From Cryptomeria japonica (taxonomy: Eukaryota > Streptophyta > Pinopsida > Cupressales > Cupressaceae): DNA of 64,000 nt. Each line of letters starts with the position of its first letter. Position 1 is the stretch's first letter. Where the stretch lies: the NCBI RefSeq assembly GCF_030272615.1, contig NC_081412.1, positions 686,086,583 to 686,150,582 of the forward strand, written 5' to 3'. The notes under the pieces were generated by a model. The model worked only from the letters and a program-made list of their open reading frames with translations. It was not told where the DNA came from and ran no database searches. This document shows, in pieces, positions 11,636 through 22,623 of this stretch. The translations under genes and the position numbers were made by a program.

Positions 11636-14325
11636 ATGCCAATACCGATTGTAGAGCACAGATTTGAGTGAGTCTGACGGTTCCAGCGCCCAGATGACTA
11701 CGGACCAGCAGTACGCAAATTCGAAATTTTAATTTTTATGCATTTTTGATAGGTTTTTAACTAAGTCCAAGTCAAGTCGGAGCAAGAGCGCTAGAACTAC
11801 GGTTTTGGCGGTTTTGCTCTATGAATTAGCGCTACTGTGCCGCAATGACGCTATTGCCCCATTGTTTGAGCACTTTTATTTTGTTGTAGTGTTATTGTAT
11901 GCAAGTTTAGGCGCTATTGAGGGTTTGTTTGAGTGCTATTGATCTTAAGTAGCGCTACTGTGTAGTTGTTTTAGCGCATTTGCAGTTTGAGCGCTATTGG
12001 ATAGTTGATTGAGCGCTTTTGTTAGGGTTGTAGCGCTATTGTTGAGAAACTAGCGCTTTTGTTGGTAAAATAACACTTTTGCCTTAGGATAAAGAGATGC
12101 CCTAGTTTGGATGAAGAAAATCTTCTGATGCCATTGATGGATGGATGGCGATGTGAAGTGGGAGTTGTTTTGAACCATAGCAGCTTGATGAGACTTAGGT
12201 CATTTAAGATAAATGCCCGTTGAAGTCTAGGTGGCCATGATTGCTTACCTGTTGAGACCCGAAGATACTTGATCAAAGTATCTGCTGATAGTCTAGGTTT
12301 AAACTTAAAAAAGTTTGAAAACAAAACAACTAATGGTGATTGATGAATGCCCATGTGTAGGAGGAGCTGGGCGCGTTGCAATTATGTGAGCGACATCCTG
12401 CGACACAGGGGTTGCGGGATCGATTGACACAGGCAGAGATAGATTGCATTGCCGTGATGGGACTATATGAGGTGATGCACATGCCCGTGATTCATATGAA
12501 TCACAGATTGATCACAGCTTTAGCAGAGCGGTGGCACAACGAGATGTGCACCTTCCATCTGGCACAGGGGGAGATGACAGTGACCTTAGAGGATGTGTGG
12601 CGCATCCTGCGGATTCTGATTCGGGGGGAGCTAGTTACATATGACAGATCCTGGGGGACTCTTACAGTGTAGAGGATTTTTGATGAGGACATTTTCATTG
12701 ATGATGGCTCCATTGCCTGGGAGGAGATAGCGGCGTTATATGAGCCTCTTCCAGCAGTTTTATCAGGTATTGTGGGAGGACTTCTTTGTCCAGACAGACG
12801 ATCACATGGATTGGCTGTGGGGTGGGGACAGGTTATCGAGATGATGATGACCAAGGGGACCTGATTTGCGTGGGGGCCGTGGATGCTGGTGCACCTGTAC
12901 CAGGAGCTCCATGAGGTGGTTTACCAGGAGAGGGGTTCCTTAGTAGTGGGCATGACGTTGCTCCAAATTTGGGCTTGGGAGCACCTACCAGTGACTCGAC
13001 CAGTGAGTTTGAGATTCTGGGCAGTAGATCAGCCGTACATGTTCATGTATAGTGGTATGATGAGTCAGCCCCACCTGGGGAAGTTAGAGTGGTGGCGGCG
13101 GGCGCTGGACGATCTGGATATAGTGATATGGCAATCCTACCTGAAGTGTGAGCCATGGGATGATGATGCAGAGGCCCTGCCTTATGTTTTTATGACTCGA
13201 TTCCTCATTGGGAGGACCTCATACCATGTGGAGAGACAGGTGCCCGGGAGAGTGCTGAGACAGTTTGGACGGCAGCAGGGACTGTCCAGTGGGTCAGGAG
13301 AGTATGCATGGGTTATTCGGGAGAGGTACGCATGGGGGCCAGTGCTACCATATGATCAGGCACTGGTAGAGTTCCAGACACTGTAGGCAAGACTATGGGA
13401 CATACGATCGAGGGTCGTGGATGCAGGTGTTACAGATGAGTACACGCAGTACCGGGCAGCGCACCCGATCTTACGGATCTCTGATCTAGAAGAGCCGATC
13501 CCGGATTTTGAGGATGAGAGGGGACGGAGGCAGAGGAGGGTAGGAGGTTGAGGACCGAGGGCAGGTGGAGGAGGTGGAGGAGGAGGAGGTGGAGGAGGAG
13601 GAGGTGGAGGTGGAGGAGGTGGTGGGTTGGGGATGCGGAGTCAGCGGAGAGGGAGAGGTGGACTGCCTCTACAGATATCAAAGGGACCATTGATACAGGG
13701 AGGAGTTTAGCTGAGTGGGAGGGGGATGGAGAGGGAGATCCCGATGGACAGAGGGGAGGGGACTACTGGAGAGGGTGATGCAGGTGAGGTGGCTATGGAT
13801 ACTGGGGAGGGAGCCACTGGAGATCTGCGAGATCATATGATAGTACGTTTGCAGACTCGGATAGAGGATTTGGAGGCAGAGGTGGCAGCTAGGGATGTGC
13901 AGCTATTTGCATGGGAGTCAGAGCTGGTGGTGGTGATGCGAGAGAGGGATAGTGCAGTGGAGAGATTGGCAGAGCTGCAGGAGAGAGTTCGGGTCGAAGT
14001 AGGAGCACAGGGGCCTACGGGGGAGGTCATGAGGGAGATGCGATGAGTACAGGCGGAGATAGACTACTGGCAGGGTTTATATGAGCAGGTGGTGCTAGTT
14101 AGTCAGCGAGCTCTTAGCTATTCTTAGATGCAGCAGGCTAGATCAGAGCGATCGCAGAGGGTGCAGAGCAGTGGGGGTGTGATGGGTCCGCTGCGGAGGG
14201 AGAGATCAGGGGATGCAGGAGGGAGTGGTGGTTCGATGAGGCCTCCACGGAGAGATGGATCAGCTGGTGCGGGCACCAGTGGGAGAGCAGGTGGCGATGG
14301 TGGTGGTGGTACAACATCTAGCTAG
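11636..14325 (+). pseudogene. Antisense plant mobile domain (PMD) gene of G1, two exons, broken
   Basis: PMD (MAIN/MAIL1-like, aminotransferase-like) protein gene running against gag-pol. Exon 1 is 11636-11710, with HRFE, stop, V, stop, RFQRP aligning to HRFDGVRRFQRP in F1. The intron is 11711-12360 (GTACGC...GTGTAG). Exon 2 runs from 12361 in one frame to 14325. Exon 2 shows PMD landmarks: LITALAERWHNEMCTFHL, GEMTVTLEDVWRIL, LLQIWAWEHLP, YVFMTRFLIGR and a terminal VERQVPGRVLRQFG. Then come a run of about 20 glycines (13561-13626), a coiled coil (LQTRIEDLEAEVAARD) near 13840-14000 and a Gly/Ser/Arg-rich tail. Seven stops interrupt the frame (12670, 12862, 13384, 13549, 13708, 14044, 14125), all TAG or TGA, with no frameshift. 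In Arabidopsis, PMD proteins act in silencing and genome stability, and PMDs are known from Mutator and Ty3/gypsy elements. The role here is unknown. Confidence 0.85.
11787..12060 (+). repeat. AGCGCTATTG / AGCGCTTTTG array in the PMD intron of G1
   Basis: About ten dispersed copies of a 9-10 base word, for example at 11828, 11910, 11951, 11990, 12012, 12032 and 12052, with variants ACTG, ATTG and TTTG after the AGCGCT core. The exact reverse complements form a second array in the G1 leader at 26593-26828. Relative to their own transcripts, leader and intron carry the word in the same direction. Confidence 0.8.
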
Positions 14326-16916
14326 AGTGGCATTTGAGAGAGCATTTTTGCATGCATGTATTGTATCTTTTTTTATTTTTTGGACTGTATCTTGGATGGC
14401 TCTTGGTAGCTGATTTTGTAGACTTCATTGTACTTTGAGGTATGAGATGATATATATGAGGAGATCCCATATTTTGGTGATATGCAGTTGATATGTATGG
14501 ATGCTTATGCAGGATGATGAGTTATTGCTTAGATGGATATGTGTATATGTATGCATTTGATGAGATGCTTCTTATATGCATGTTTTTATGATGATTTATG
14601 ATGTGGGATACTGACATATGAATGCAGGTTTATATATGTATGATTTGTTTGATTTTTGATGTAATGCTTTATGTATGTGATGCCATGATGATGATGTATG
14701 CTTATGATGATTTATGAACAGGATTTTGGTGTTTCCTATGCGATGATAATTTATGCGATGATGTTAATGCAATGGTTGAATGAATGATTTTATGTATGGA
14801 TATGCATCTAGATGTGTTTAGATGAATGTAATATGGATAAACAAAATGTAAAGTACAAATGTTTATATGATAATGTTTAAATGAATGCATATGTATAATG
14901 GATATATATAAAATGGTATGAACCAATGTGTTTTGGAAACAAATGGTTTTATGATTCTAAATGCTTTAAATATGATTTTAAGTAAAAATGATAATGTGAT
15001 GATATTATAACTTATGGTTTTTAATAACTGCGCCGTAATGCAATTAAAAAGAGGATAATGAATGAAATGTGAATGAATCCTAAAATGAGCATAATAAGGT
15101 ACTTAATAATGAATGAATGCACCTTTTAACTATAAATGAATGTATGCAATAATAAATGAGAAAAGGATAATAAAATGAGGATGGATAATTGATACTGAAT
15201 GAATGCCTAGTAAATGATTTAAAACAATCAAAGACAATTTGATCCTACGAATGAATCTAATTATTTATGATTGATGTAATGATGCAAATGTTTAATAAAA
15301 ACTAATGTCAAAAATGAACTATATGCAATGTTTAAAAATGACATGAATGTACTTAATGCAAGATGCAACTAAATGCGATGATGATATGACCATGAGGAAT
15401 GCAAGGTTTTTAAGACTTTGCATGATGCATTGATGATGTCGCAGAGTACTCGGTCGTGATTGTATCCAAGACCAGTTTTAATGGTCACTTTTGTATATAA
15501 AGCCTACATATGAATAATGAGTGGATGGGTGATATGCAACAAAATGCAAGATATAAACAGATGAGATGAAATGACGATCCATAGTGCTCTATTTTCATCA
15601 TTGAGCTTTTAAAATGTTGGAAGAGAATACAAGCATCTTGACATAATGATTCAAGATGACCTGAGTATTCCTTACATGGATTTTATATAGCAAGTTAATA
15701 CAAACGACTTGATATAAGGGTCAAGTCGACCAGAGTATTGCTTGCGGAACAGACAAGGATTATCTCCGTTCATGCATGACTTGGATTGTCCTGCTTGATC
15801 TTAGGCTGATCATATCCTGAGACAAGTGCATACCGTACTAAGAGATACAAAACCTTTATCCAGTTTGGATGAGGTAGGAGGAACCAAAGGAAGAGCATTG
15901 TACCTCTAAACAAACAGTATATACATAAAGAATAAGAATCCTTGGTAATGGTTCATGCCCATATGGTCGAGGTATACGCTGTAGTCAGCAAGCCGTAATG
16001 ATCTATGACTGCATTTGGCATAAGATCACGTAGCTTGGTGAACTTCCCACGTAGACACCATTAGTACATGCCCCAAAACTTCATCGGAAATAATGTGCAA
16101 ATGATACAAAATAATGCTGAAAGATCCTGATACAGATAAACGAATGATTGTACTCACAAATCAACCAAGTATTTGATAGCTTAACATAATTTTCTTGTCA
16201 AAGAAAACGTCACTTTTGTCTTTGTTTTGGTAAGGAAGGATGCATCCTTGTTAAAGACAATTTCCGATTTGTTGATGTTGATTGTGTGGTTTGATTGGTA
16301 AATGGTCATCGTGTGAGTATTATGTCAATGTTTGCTTTGTATCTGCATGGATGAGTATGTACGAGGTGTTGCTGTGTTTTTGTTTGATTTTTGATGGTTT
16401 TTCGATGTTTTTGGACTTTTGTGAGACATTTCTGAATGTTTTTGGATTTTGTGAGTCATTTTTGAATGTTTTTGGATTTTGTGAAATAGTTTTGAATGTT
16501 TTACCCAATGAATCACCAGTAATGTAGAATCCACTTCCACCAACTAGATTTAAGGGCATTGCCCCCAAGTGTAGACATGACTATGACAAAGTGGGATGCA
16601 AGACGCATGGAGTACTATCTTAATTGCAGATGAATAACAAGCCATGGTTTTGGATGGATGGATGTATGTATGAAGTAGATGTGATCGCAACAAGTCTGAA
16701 AGACAATGGAGCCATAGCCTTTACGAGTGGTGCCTGTTTGCTAGGTTTTCACCATCGTACTTACGCAAGGTGCCACCGGAGTGGTTGTTAACCATTTGGA
16801 TGCATGATTTTTCTCTTACTCTTTTTGGTGTTTTTTTTTTGTATTTTCTTCAGGACATTTGTTTGAATGTTTTTGGTATTTTATGGTATGTAGGGGAGCC
16901 TGATGCTCTGTTCAGC
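14326..16916. other. G1 3' region between PMD gene and integrase, non-coding
   Basis: No credible gene. From 14340 to about 15420 the plus strand is rich in ATG-type words (ATGATG, GAATGAATG, TATGCATG), read as the low-complexity 3' part of the antisense PMD transcript. F1 has a matching tract at about 60440-60790 on the corresponding strand. From 15420 to 16370 the sequence is ordinary non-coding DNA that matches E3 in places, for example CAGCAAGCC at about 15988 and the GCCCCCAAGTGTAGAC block near 16561. Confidence 0.6.
16370..16510. repeat. GAATGTTTTTGGATTTTGTGAG repeats (20-30 bp unit) in G1
   Basis: Four or so tandem degenerate units built on AATGTTTTTGGATTTTGTGA. E3 has a much longer version at 35345-35860 in the same position, downstream of integrase. 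The expansion differs but the word is shared. Confidence 0.75.
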
Positions 16917-18017
16917 TTAGGTATAAAACCATTTGAGGTGCATGCTGTTGATTGGATCTGCAAGCGGTTCTCCTTTTGATGTAGCCAACTGATATGCCCT
17001 GGACCCGAATACAGCAGTGACAACATATGGGCCTAGCCAGTTTGATTCAAACTTGCCTTGATGTTCTCTATTTGCTTGATTACGAGGATCCTCTCGTAGA
17101 ACAAGATCACCTACCTCAAATGTATGAGATCTAACTCGGTGATTGTAGCTTTTACTCATGCTTTGCTGATAGGCTTTGAGGTGATTATATGCAGCTTGTC
17201 GCTTCTCATCAAGTAACTCTAAGTCCTGAAGACGGGATACTCTATATGCTTCATCATCGATGAGATTGTGCAAGGAAACCTGTAATGATGGTATTTCGAC
17301 CTCAATAGGCAAGATAGCTTCTGCACCATAGACTAATGAATAAGGAGTTGCACCTGTAGGGGTTTGAATGCTAGTTCGATATGCCCATAGTGCTAGATTT
17401 AGTTGAACATGCCAATCACAGCCGACATCATTGACTGTCTTCTTTAGGATTCTTAATATGTTTTTATTGGATGCTTCGGCCTGACCATTGCCTTGTGGGT
17501 AATAGGGAGTGGAAAAGCGGTGTTGGATGTGAAATTTCTCACAAAGTTCACAGACATCCTGATTTTTAAAAGGAAGACCATTATCTGTGATGATGGACAT
17601 GGGCACACCATACCGGCAGATGATGTAGTTGAGGATGAATGAGGCGATCTGCTTGCCGGTGACTTGGGTAAGTGGAACAGCTTCAATCCACTTTGTGAAA
17701 TATTCAGTGGCGGTAATAATGAATTTATGGCCATTGGATGAAGATGGATGAATCTTACCTACAAGGTCAAGGCCCCATTGAAAAAAAGGCCATGGTGTTG
17801 TGATTGGTTGCAATTCCTATGCTGGTGCATGTATCAGGTTGCCATGAACTTGACATTTCTTGCATTTTCTGACAAAGTAGTAGGAATCTTTTTCCATAGA
17901 TGGCCAATAGTATCCATTGCGCAGGAGTTTCTTGGCTAGTGATGGACCACTTGAGTGAGTCCCACAAATTCCTTCATGGACTTCTTCCAAAGCCTTTGTT
18001 ATCTCACCTTGTTCCAT
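16917..18017 (-). pseudogene. int: G1 integrase
   Basis: Integrates the element DNA into the chromosome. The HHCC zinc-binding region is seen at 18017-17817 (EGICGTHSSG, then KCKKCQVHG). The catalytic core begins at 17813 with WGLDLVGKI (first Asp), IITDNGLPF (second Asp) and GQAEASNKNILRIL (Glu). The C-terminal GPY/F module reads NWLGPYVV, then AYQL, ending HLKWFYT at 16917. No chromodomain. A stop near 17815 separates the zinc region from the core; the 298-codon core to C-terminus is open. It follows the second RNase H, as in Tat polyproteins. Confidence 0.9.
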
Positions 18018-18167
18018 ACATCGAAGGAGAGTACCATCAAGACCGCGGCGGTATAGGGTTTCAGCAATAATGGTATAGCGAGCAGTTTGGCGAATGAAGG
18101 TTTTACGTTGGTTATTTGATTGGTTGGGAGGAAGGGTGTGATTGCGGAGATAGGTGTAGAATTCACC

Positions 18168-19286
18168 CTACCATGGGGATTCAGAACCGACAAGGCGACA
18201 TATCATTTCGGATTCGGGGATATCATAAGCGGGAATCCAAAGCTGTTCTACCAAGAGCTCATAGCATGTTGAATTTTGTGGAAGATCTAGGTGAGATGTG
18301 ATGGTAGCCATAGTGTCAGTAGCTCGATTCTGATCTCTTGGTATCTGCTCAAAGGAAATTGTAGTAAATGATGACTTTAGATTGTCCACCATTTGCTTAT
18401 ATGGCATGAGTTTATCATCCTTGGTCTGATATTCATCAGTTGCTTGTCGAATGACCAGTTGTGAGTCGCCATATACTTGTAGTTCTTGTAATTTCCATTG
18501 TACGACTAACCTGAGTCCCGTGATCAAGGCCTCATACTCTGCTATGTTGTTGGTGCATGGAAATGTGAGCTTGTAAGACTTCGGGATGCTATCACCTTGG
18601 GGTGTGATAAATAGGATGCCTGCCCCCGAGCCATGCCTAGTGTACGAACCATCAAAGTATAGTTTCCATGTTTGTGTTGTTGTGATCATGAATATCTCTT
18701 CATCTGGAAAATTGGAAATGAGAGGATGATCACCTATGAGAGGTGCATCAACCAACTGATCTGCAATAACTTGACCTTTGATAGCTTTACGATCTACATA
18801 CTCGATGTCAAATTCACTCAGAATCATCACCCATTTGGCCAAGCGGCTTGTCAATGCTGCTTTACTAAGTAAATACTTGAGTGGATCAATCTTTGCAATG
18901 AGTTGTACCTTGTGCGTTAACAGATAGTGCCTCAGTTTAGTGGCTGCCAGGATTACTGCTAGGCAAGCTCGCTCAATAGGTGTGTAATTGAGTTCATAGC
19001 CCACCAGTGTGCGAGAGATGTAGTAAACAACACACTCTTTTCCTTCTGTATTATGTTGTGCCAGTAGTACACCCAATGCTGTACTTGTCACTGAGATATA
19101 GAGTAACAACGGTCTACTTGGATCTGGTGGGATTAGCAATGGCGTATTCATGAGATAGTCTTTAAGCGTCTAAAATGCTTGTTGGCATCGGGCATCCCAC
19201 TAAAAGTGGATGTTCTTGTGTAGCAGGTGTGTGAATGGGTGACACTTATTAGCCAGTTGTGCGATGAATCTGCAGATTGATTGGAG
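18168..19286 (-). pseudogene. G1 RNase H and archaeal-type RNase H (aRNH)
   Basis: Two RNase H domains in series. The first gives LLLYISVTSTALGVLLAQ, YYISRTLVGYELNYTPIE and RLAKWVMILSEFDIEYV. The second starts WKLYFDGSYTRHGSGAGI, with NNIAEYEALITGLRL and VYGDSQLVIRQ, which has the acidic residues expected of an active aRNH. The pairing is diagnostic for the Tat clade of Ty3/gypsy. The 327-codon frame from 19151 to 18168 is open; a stop near 19170 separates it from RT. Confidence 0.9.
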
Positions 19287-20216
19287 CTATCCTTGTAGTG
19301 TCCTTAGTTGACTGATATTCTTTGGAGGTGGCATGTCCATGATTGCCTTAACCTTTGCTGGATCGACCTCAATGCCTTTGCTTGAGACAATGTATCCCAG
19401 AAGTTTCCCGGAGGTTACTCCAAAGACACATTTCTTTGGGTTGAGTCGAACATGATATTGTTCCAGTCTATCAAAGATTCTCTCTAATATGTCCAAATGA
19501 CCTTCTCTAGTGAGTGATTTTGCTAGTAAGTCATCCACACAATCTTCCATCATAGTATGCATCATGTCATGGAAGATGGTGGTCATTGCTCTTTGATAGG
19601 TCGCTCCTGCATTCTTTAGACCGAAAGGCATTACATTCTAGGAATATGTGCCCCATGGACATGTGAAGGCTGTCTTATGTTGATCTTCTGGTGCGATCTT
19701 TATCTGATTGTATCTTGAAAAGCCATCCATGAGTGAAAGCATGGCATGTCCTGCTGTCAGATCCACTATGATGTCGATATTTGGAAGGGGGAAGTCATCC
19801 TTAGGACAGGCCTTATTAAGATCTTTGAAGTTAGTACAAATGCAAATGCCCCCTTTTGGCTTGCCGACAGGCACAATGTTGGAGATCCATTCTGCATAAT
19901 CAATTGGCCTAATGAAACCAACATCTAGGAGTTTCTTGAGTTCTGTTTTGACTAGTACTGCAATTTGAGGATGCATCTTACGAAGCTTCTGCTTGACAGG
20001 TTTGGCTCTTGCTACTACGGTAAGATGATGCATGACTAAATCAGGATCAAGCCCAGGCATGTCTACATATGACCATGCAAAGTTGATCTGGCACTTTTGG
20101 AAGAACTCTATAAACTTAGGCTGTTCCTCTGGAGTGAGAAGAGATGCCAGATGTATGAGGTGAGGATCTTCAGGAGTCCCCACATTGTATTCTTTGGTTT
20201 CCTCGATGAGAATCAT
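19287..20216 (-). pseudogene. G1 reverse transcriptase
   Basis: Reads MHHLTVVARAKPVKQKLRKM, VGFIRPIDYAEWISNIVPV, CTNFKDLNKACPKDDFPLPN and MPFGLKNAGATYQRAM, with the catalytic box as CVDD (19535-19525 region) instead of YVDD, then LNPKKCVFGV and GIEVDP. A stop replaces Trp in WGTYSW near 19636. The Cys in the active-site box and the stop mean this copy cannot work. Gypsy-type domain order. Confidence 0.9.
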
Positions 20217-20225
20217 TGATCGTTC

Positions 20226-21629
20226 CTATTGTGCATTAGCAGGGAGAATGTCAAACCATTCATCCTCAGGCGCCTCAGAGAGGTTTTCACCATTGGATAC
20301 GCTCTTTCTTTTTACTTTTGTTGGATCAAACAGTGCCATAGTGTGGTTTTCACTGGAAGATCCATGTTTTATTGTTATATTTTTGCAGCTGAAAGGTTTG
20401 GCATCCGCCCCGAAGTATGCTGCGCTATTAAGTTCAATGGCGTACCCAGCTTTGTGATCCCCACTTGGTAGGTTATCCCTTAATTCCAAAAAGTCAATGA
20501 TGGCCTCATCATTTTGGAAGAAGTCAAGAAATGGCGGATTTGGTTGGTTCCATTCGATGAGTTCAGGGTGGATAATGGGCATTACTTCATCGATTAGGTT
20601 AAGTGCATTAGATGTATCAGTGAGGGTTAAGACGTTATGGTGAAGGTCATTGATGGTACTCTCCCTGCCAGAATCAGGCGTAGGATGAGATGTAAGGTCT
20701 GTGGAAGATGTTTCCAGCTCAGGAACCCAAGAGGTCTTTATCTGTGCTTCTTCGTAAACAGGGATGTCTTTGTGTGGCGGAGGTAGTGATGCATCTTCCT
20801 CATCTGAAGTGTGAAGCTATACAGAATCAAATTCCCACTCATGTGAGTCGGTCTCTGAGTCACTTTCTAGCATCCGATTACTATACCATACTGGGATGTC
20901 TTTTGAGTTAAATACTGCAGGTGTGATTGGTTGATGTACCTTTGTAGTGATCGGTGCTACAGGAAGATTGATGGGGATAAAAGAATATGGTACTGAGAGT
21001 ATTGGTAATATTGACTTAGTTGCTTCTGTTGGAACTGCTAGTGCTATAGATGTTGCTACGGGTTTTGATACAGTTGCTGCTGCTAATGGTGCTGCTGATG
21101 GGATTACAGGTTCGTTTGGTGGAATGAGTGGTATTGTAGATGGTGGTGTTGGGGTTTTGAGCCTCGGTGGGGCAGTTGGGATGGTGCTTGAGGCTGCTTT
21201 GATAATGAAAGGTATCCTTTTGGCAGTAGGCTGACATAATGGTTTGCTGGGTTTTCCTTTGAATTTGAGTTTAGGAAAGATCTCTTTTTCAAAGCCTAGG
21301 CCTGTATTACCTTTGGGCTTTAATTCTGGCAGCAGGGGTTCATGTTGTCCTTGTTTGCAATATCCCAAAGCACTCTGACCATCATACCCCATTCTTTGCA
21401 TAATGAGGAGACCTTTGCCATACTGATCTATAGGAAGTTTAACTTGCGGTATATCAGTGATGATGGGATCTTTATAGATCCAGTCCGCCAAGTCTTCATC
21501 TTGGGTTTCTTCTTCTTGACTCTTTCCAAGGATGAAAGGCGTCAAAGCACATGCTGGCATGACTAGTGGTTGCTGGAGTACCTGCTGTGGTTTACCATGT
21601 GTTCTAGGGGAAATGGGTATTTGTCCCAC
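20226..21629 (-). pseudogene. G1 protease-RT linker with G-patch motif
   Basis: Between protease and RT. At 21420-21280 it reads YGKGLLIMQRMGYDGQSALG and then GNTGLGFE, the glycine-spaced pattern of a G-patch, a nucleic-acid-binding motif. After it comes a Pro/Ala/Thr-rich low-complexity stretch (21230-20950), then NPPFLDFFQNDEAIIDFLEL and GDHKAGYAIELNSAAYFGA, which E3 also has (EGFLQGDHKAGFAIDLNRTA). Stops occur near 20817 and 20226. Known retroviral G-patches (for example in betaretroviruses) assist reverse transcription; whether that holds here is inference. Confidence 0.75.
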
Positions 21630-22428
21630 ACAAAAGTTGACTCAAGTTGTATTCCCCAGGACCTTCCTTTGCTATCTTCATCTTAAGCTTTTCTTGCTTG
21701 GGTATAGTGGTGTTCGAACTGGTAAGAGAGGCAGGACTTATATATGATGTGAAGGAAATAGCTTCTCTATTATTAGGAACGGTAATCTCTGGTTGATGGT
21801 TGATATTATGGCAATACGCAAAGGGATTTGCATCGCCCAGGATTGTGACCTCTACACCGTTATGTGGGAACTTGATACATTGATGGTAGGTAGATGGAAC
21901 GGCTTGCATGGCATGTATCCAAGGTCTTCCTAACAATAGATTGTATGGTAGAGGAAGGTCCAGAACCTGACAGATGATGTGCTTTACCACAGGGCCCACT
22001 CGGATTGGTAGTACCACAACTCCGTTGGAGGAATGCTCCGCATCGTCATAGGCTTTGATTGTGATCTTCTTACGAGGATCCACTGATTCTATTTCATATC
22101 CCAATGCTGTGACCAACTGTAGTGTACAAATATTCAGGCCTGCTCCATTATCAATCAAGACTCGCTTGATCCTATGCTGGTTGATAAAGCCTTCAATGTG
22201 TAGCGAAGCGTTATGAGATTGTTGGAAGGAAGAGTTGTCACTTTCGGAAAAAGTGAGACAAGGTGATGACTTTAGACTTCCAACCATGGCTTGAAATTGG
22301 TCTGTATTCAGGTTTGCAGGGACTGATGCCTCTTGGAGTGCTTGATCCAAGATAGTTTTATGGGATGGTGATAGGTGTAAAAGCTCTAAAATGGATATAA
22401 GCGCAAGCATTTTGTCTAATTGTTCCAC
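21604..22428 (-). pseudogene. pro: G1 aspartic protease
   Basis: Retropepsin region. RVLIDNGAGLNICTLQLVTA has the catalytic Asp with N-G-A after it (D-G-G-A in E3 and F1). Then come KAYDDAEHSSNGVVVLPI and NLLLGRPWIHAMQAVPSTYH, the usual second-half motif of plant gypsy proteases. The 274-codon frame is open. It would cleave the Gag-Pol polyprotein. Confidence 0.85.
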
Positions 22429-22623
22429 AAGATTGTACTGCTTTGGGATGGAGGTGGTGCCTTATGGAGCTGCCTTTATGGTGACTTTGCCATGACGTGT
22501 AACAACATTGCAATTTGAGTTGGGATTTTTGAAGGTTATAGTTGCAACTTGTTCACTAGCATCGTACAAATGATTTACAGTGTAATTATATGTAGCCTGT
22601 GTATAATCAGTGGTATCAGTGCC

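Noticed and set aside
11214-11667. Two overlapping plus-strand frames of 95 and 116 codons at the PMD promoter
   Set aside because: They span the polypurine tract, inverted repeats and TATA box, have no domain and run past the inferred exon 1 in other frames.
12022-12381. 119-codon minus-strand frame over the PMD intron
   Set aside because: No domain. It overlaps the AGCGCT array and the splice acceptor and is not kept in F1.
13430-13778. Leu/His-rich minus frame and Arg/Trp-rich plus frame over the GGTGGAGGA tract
   Set aside because: Alternative frames of a simple GGW repeat. The frame continuous with the PMD exon reads it as glycines.
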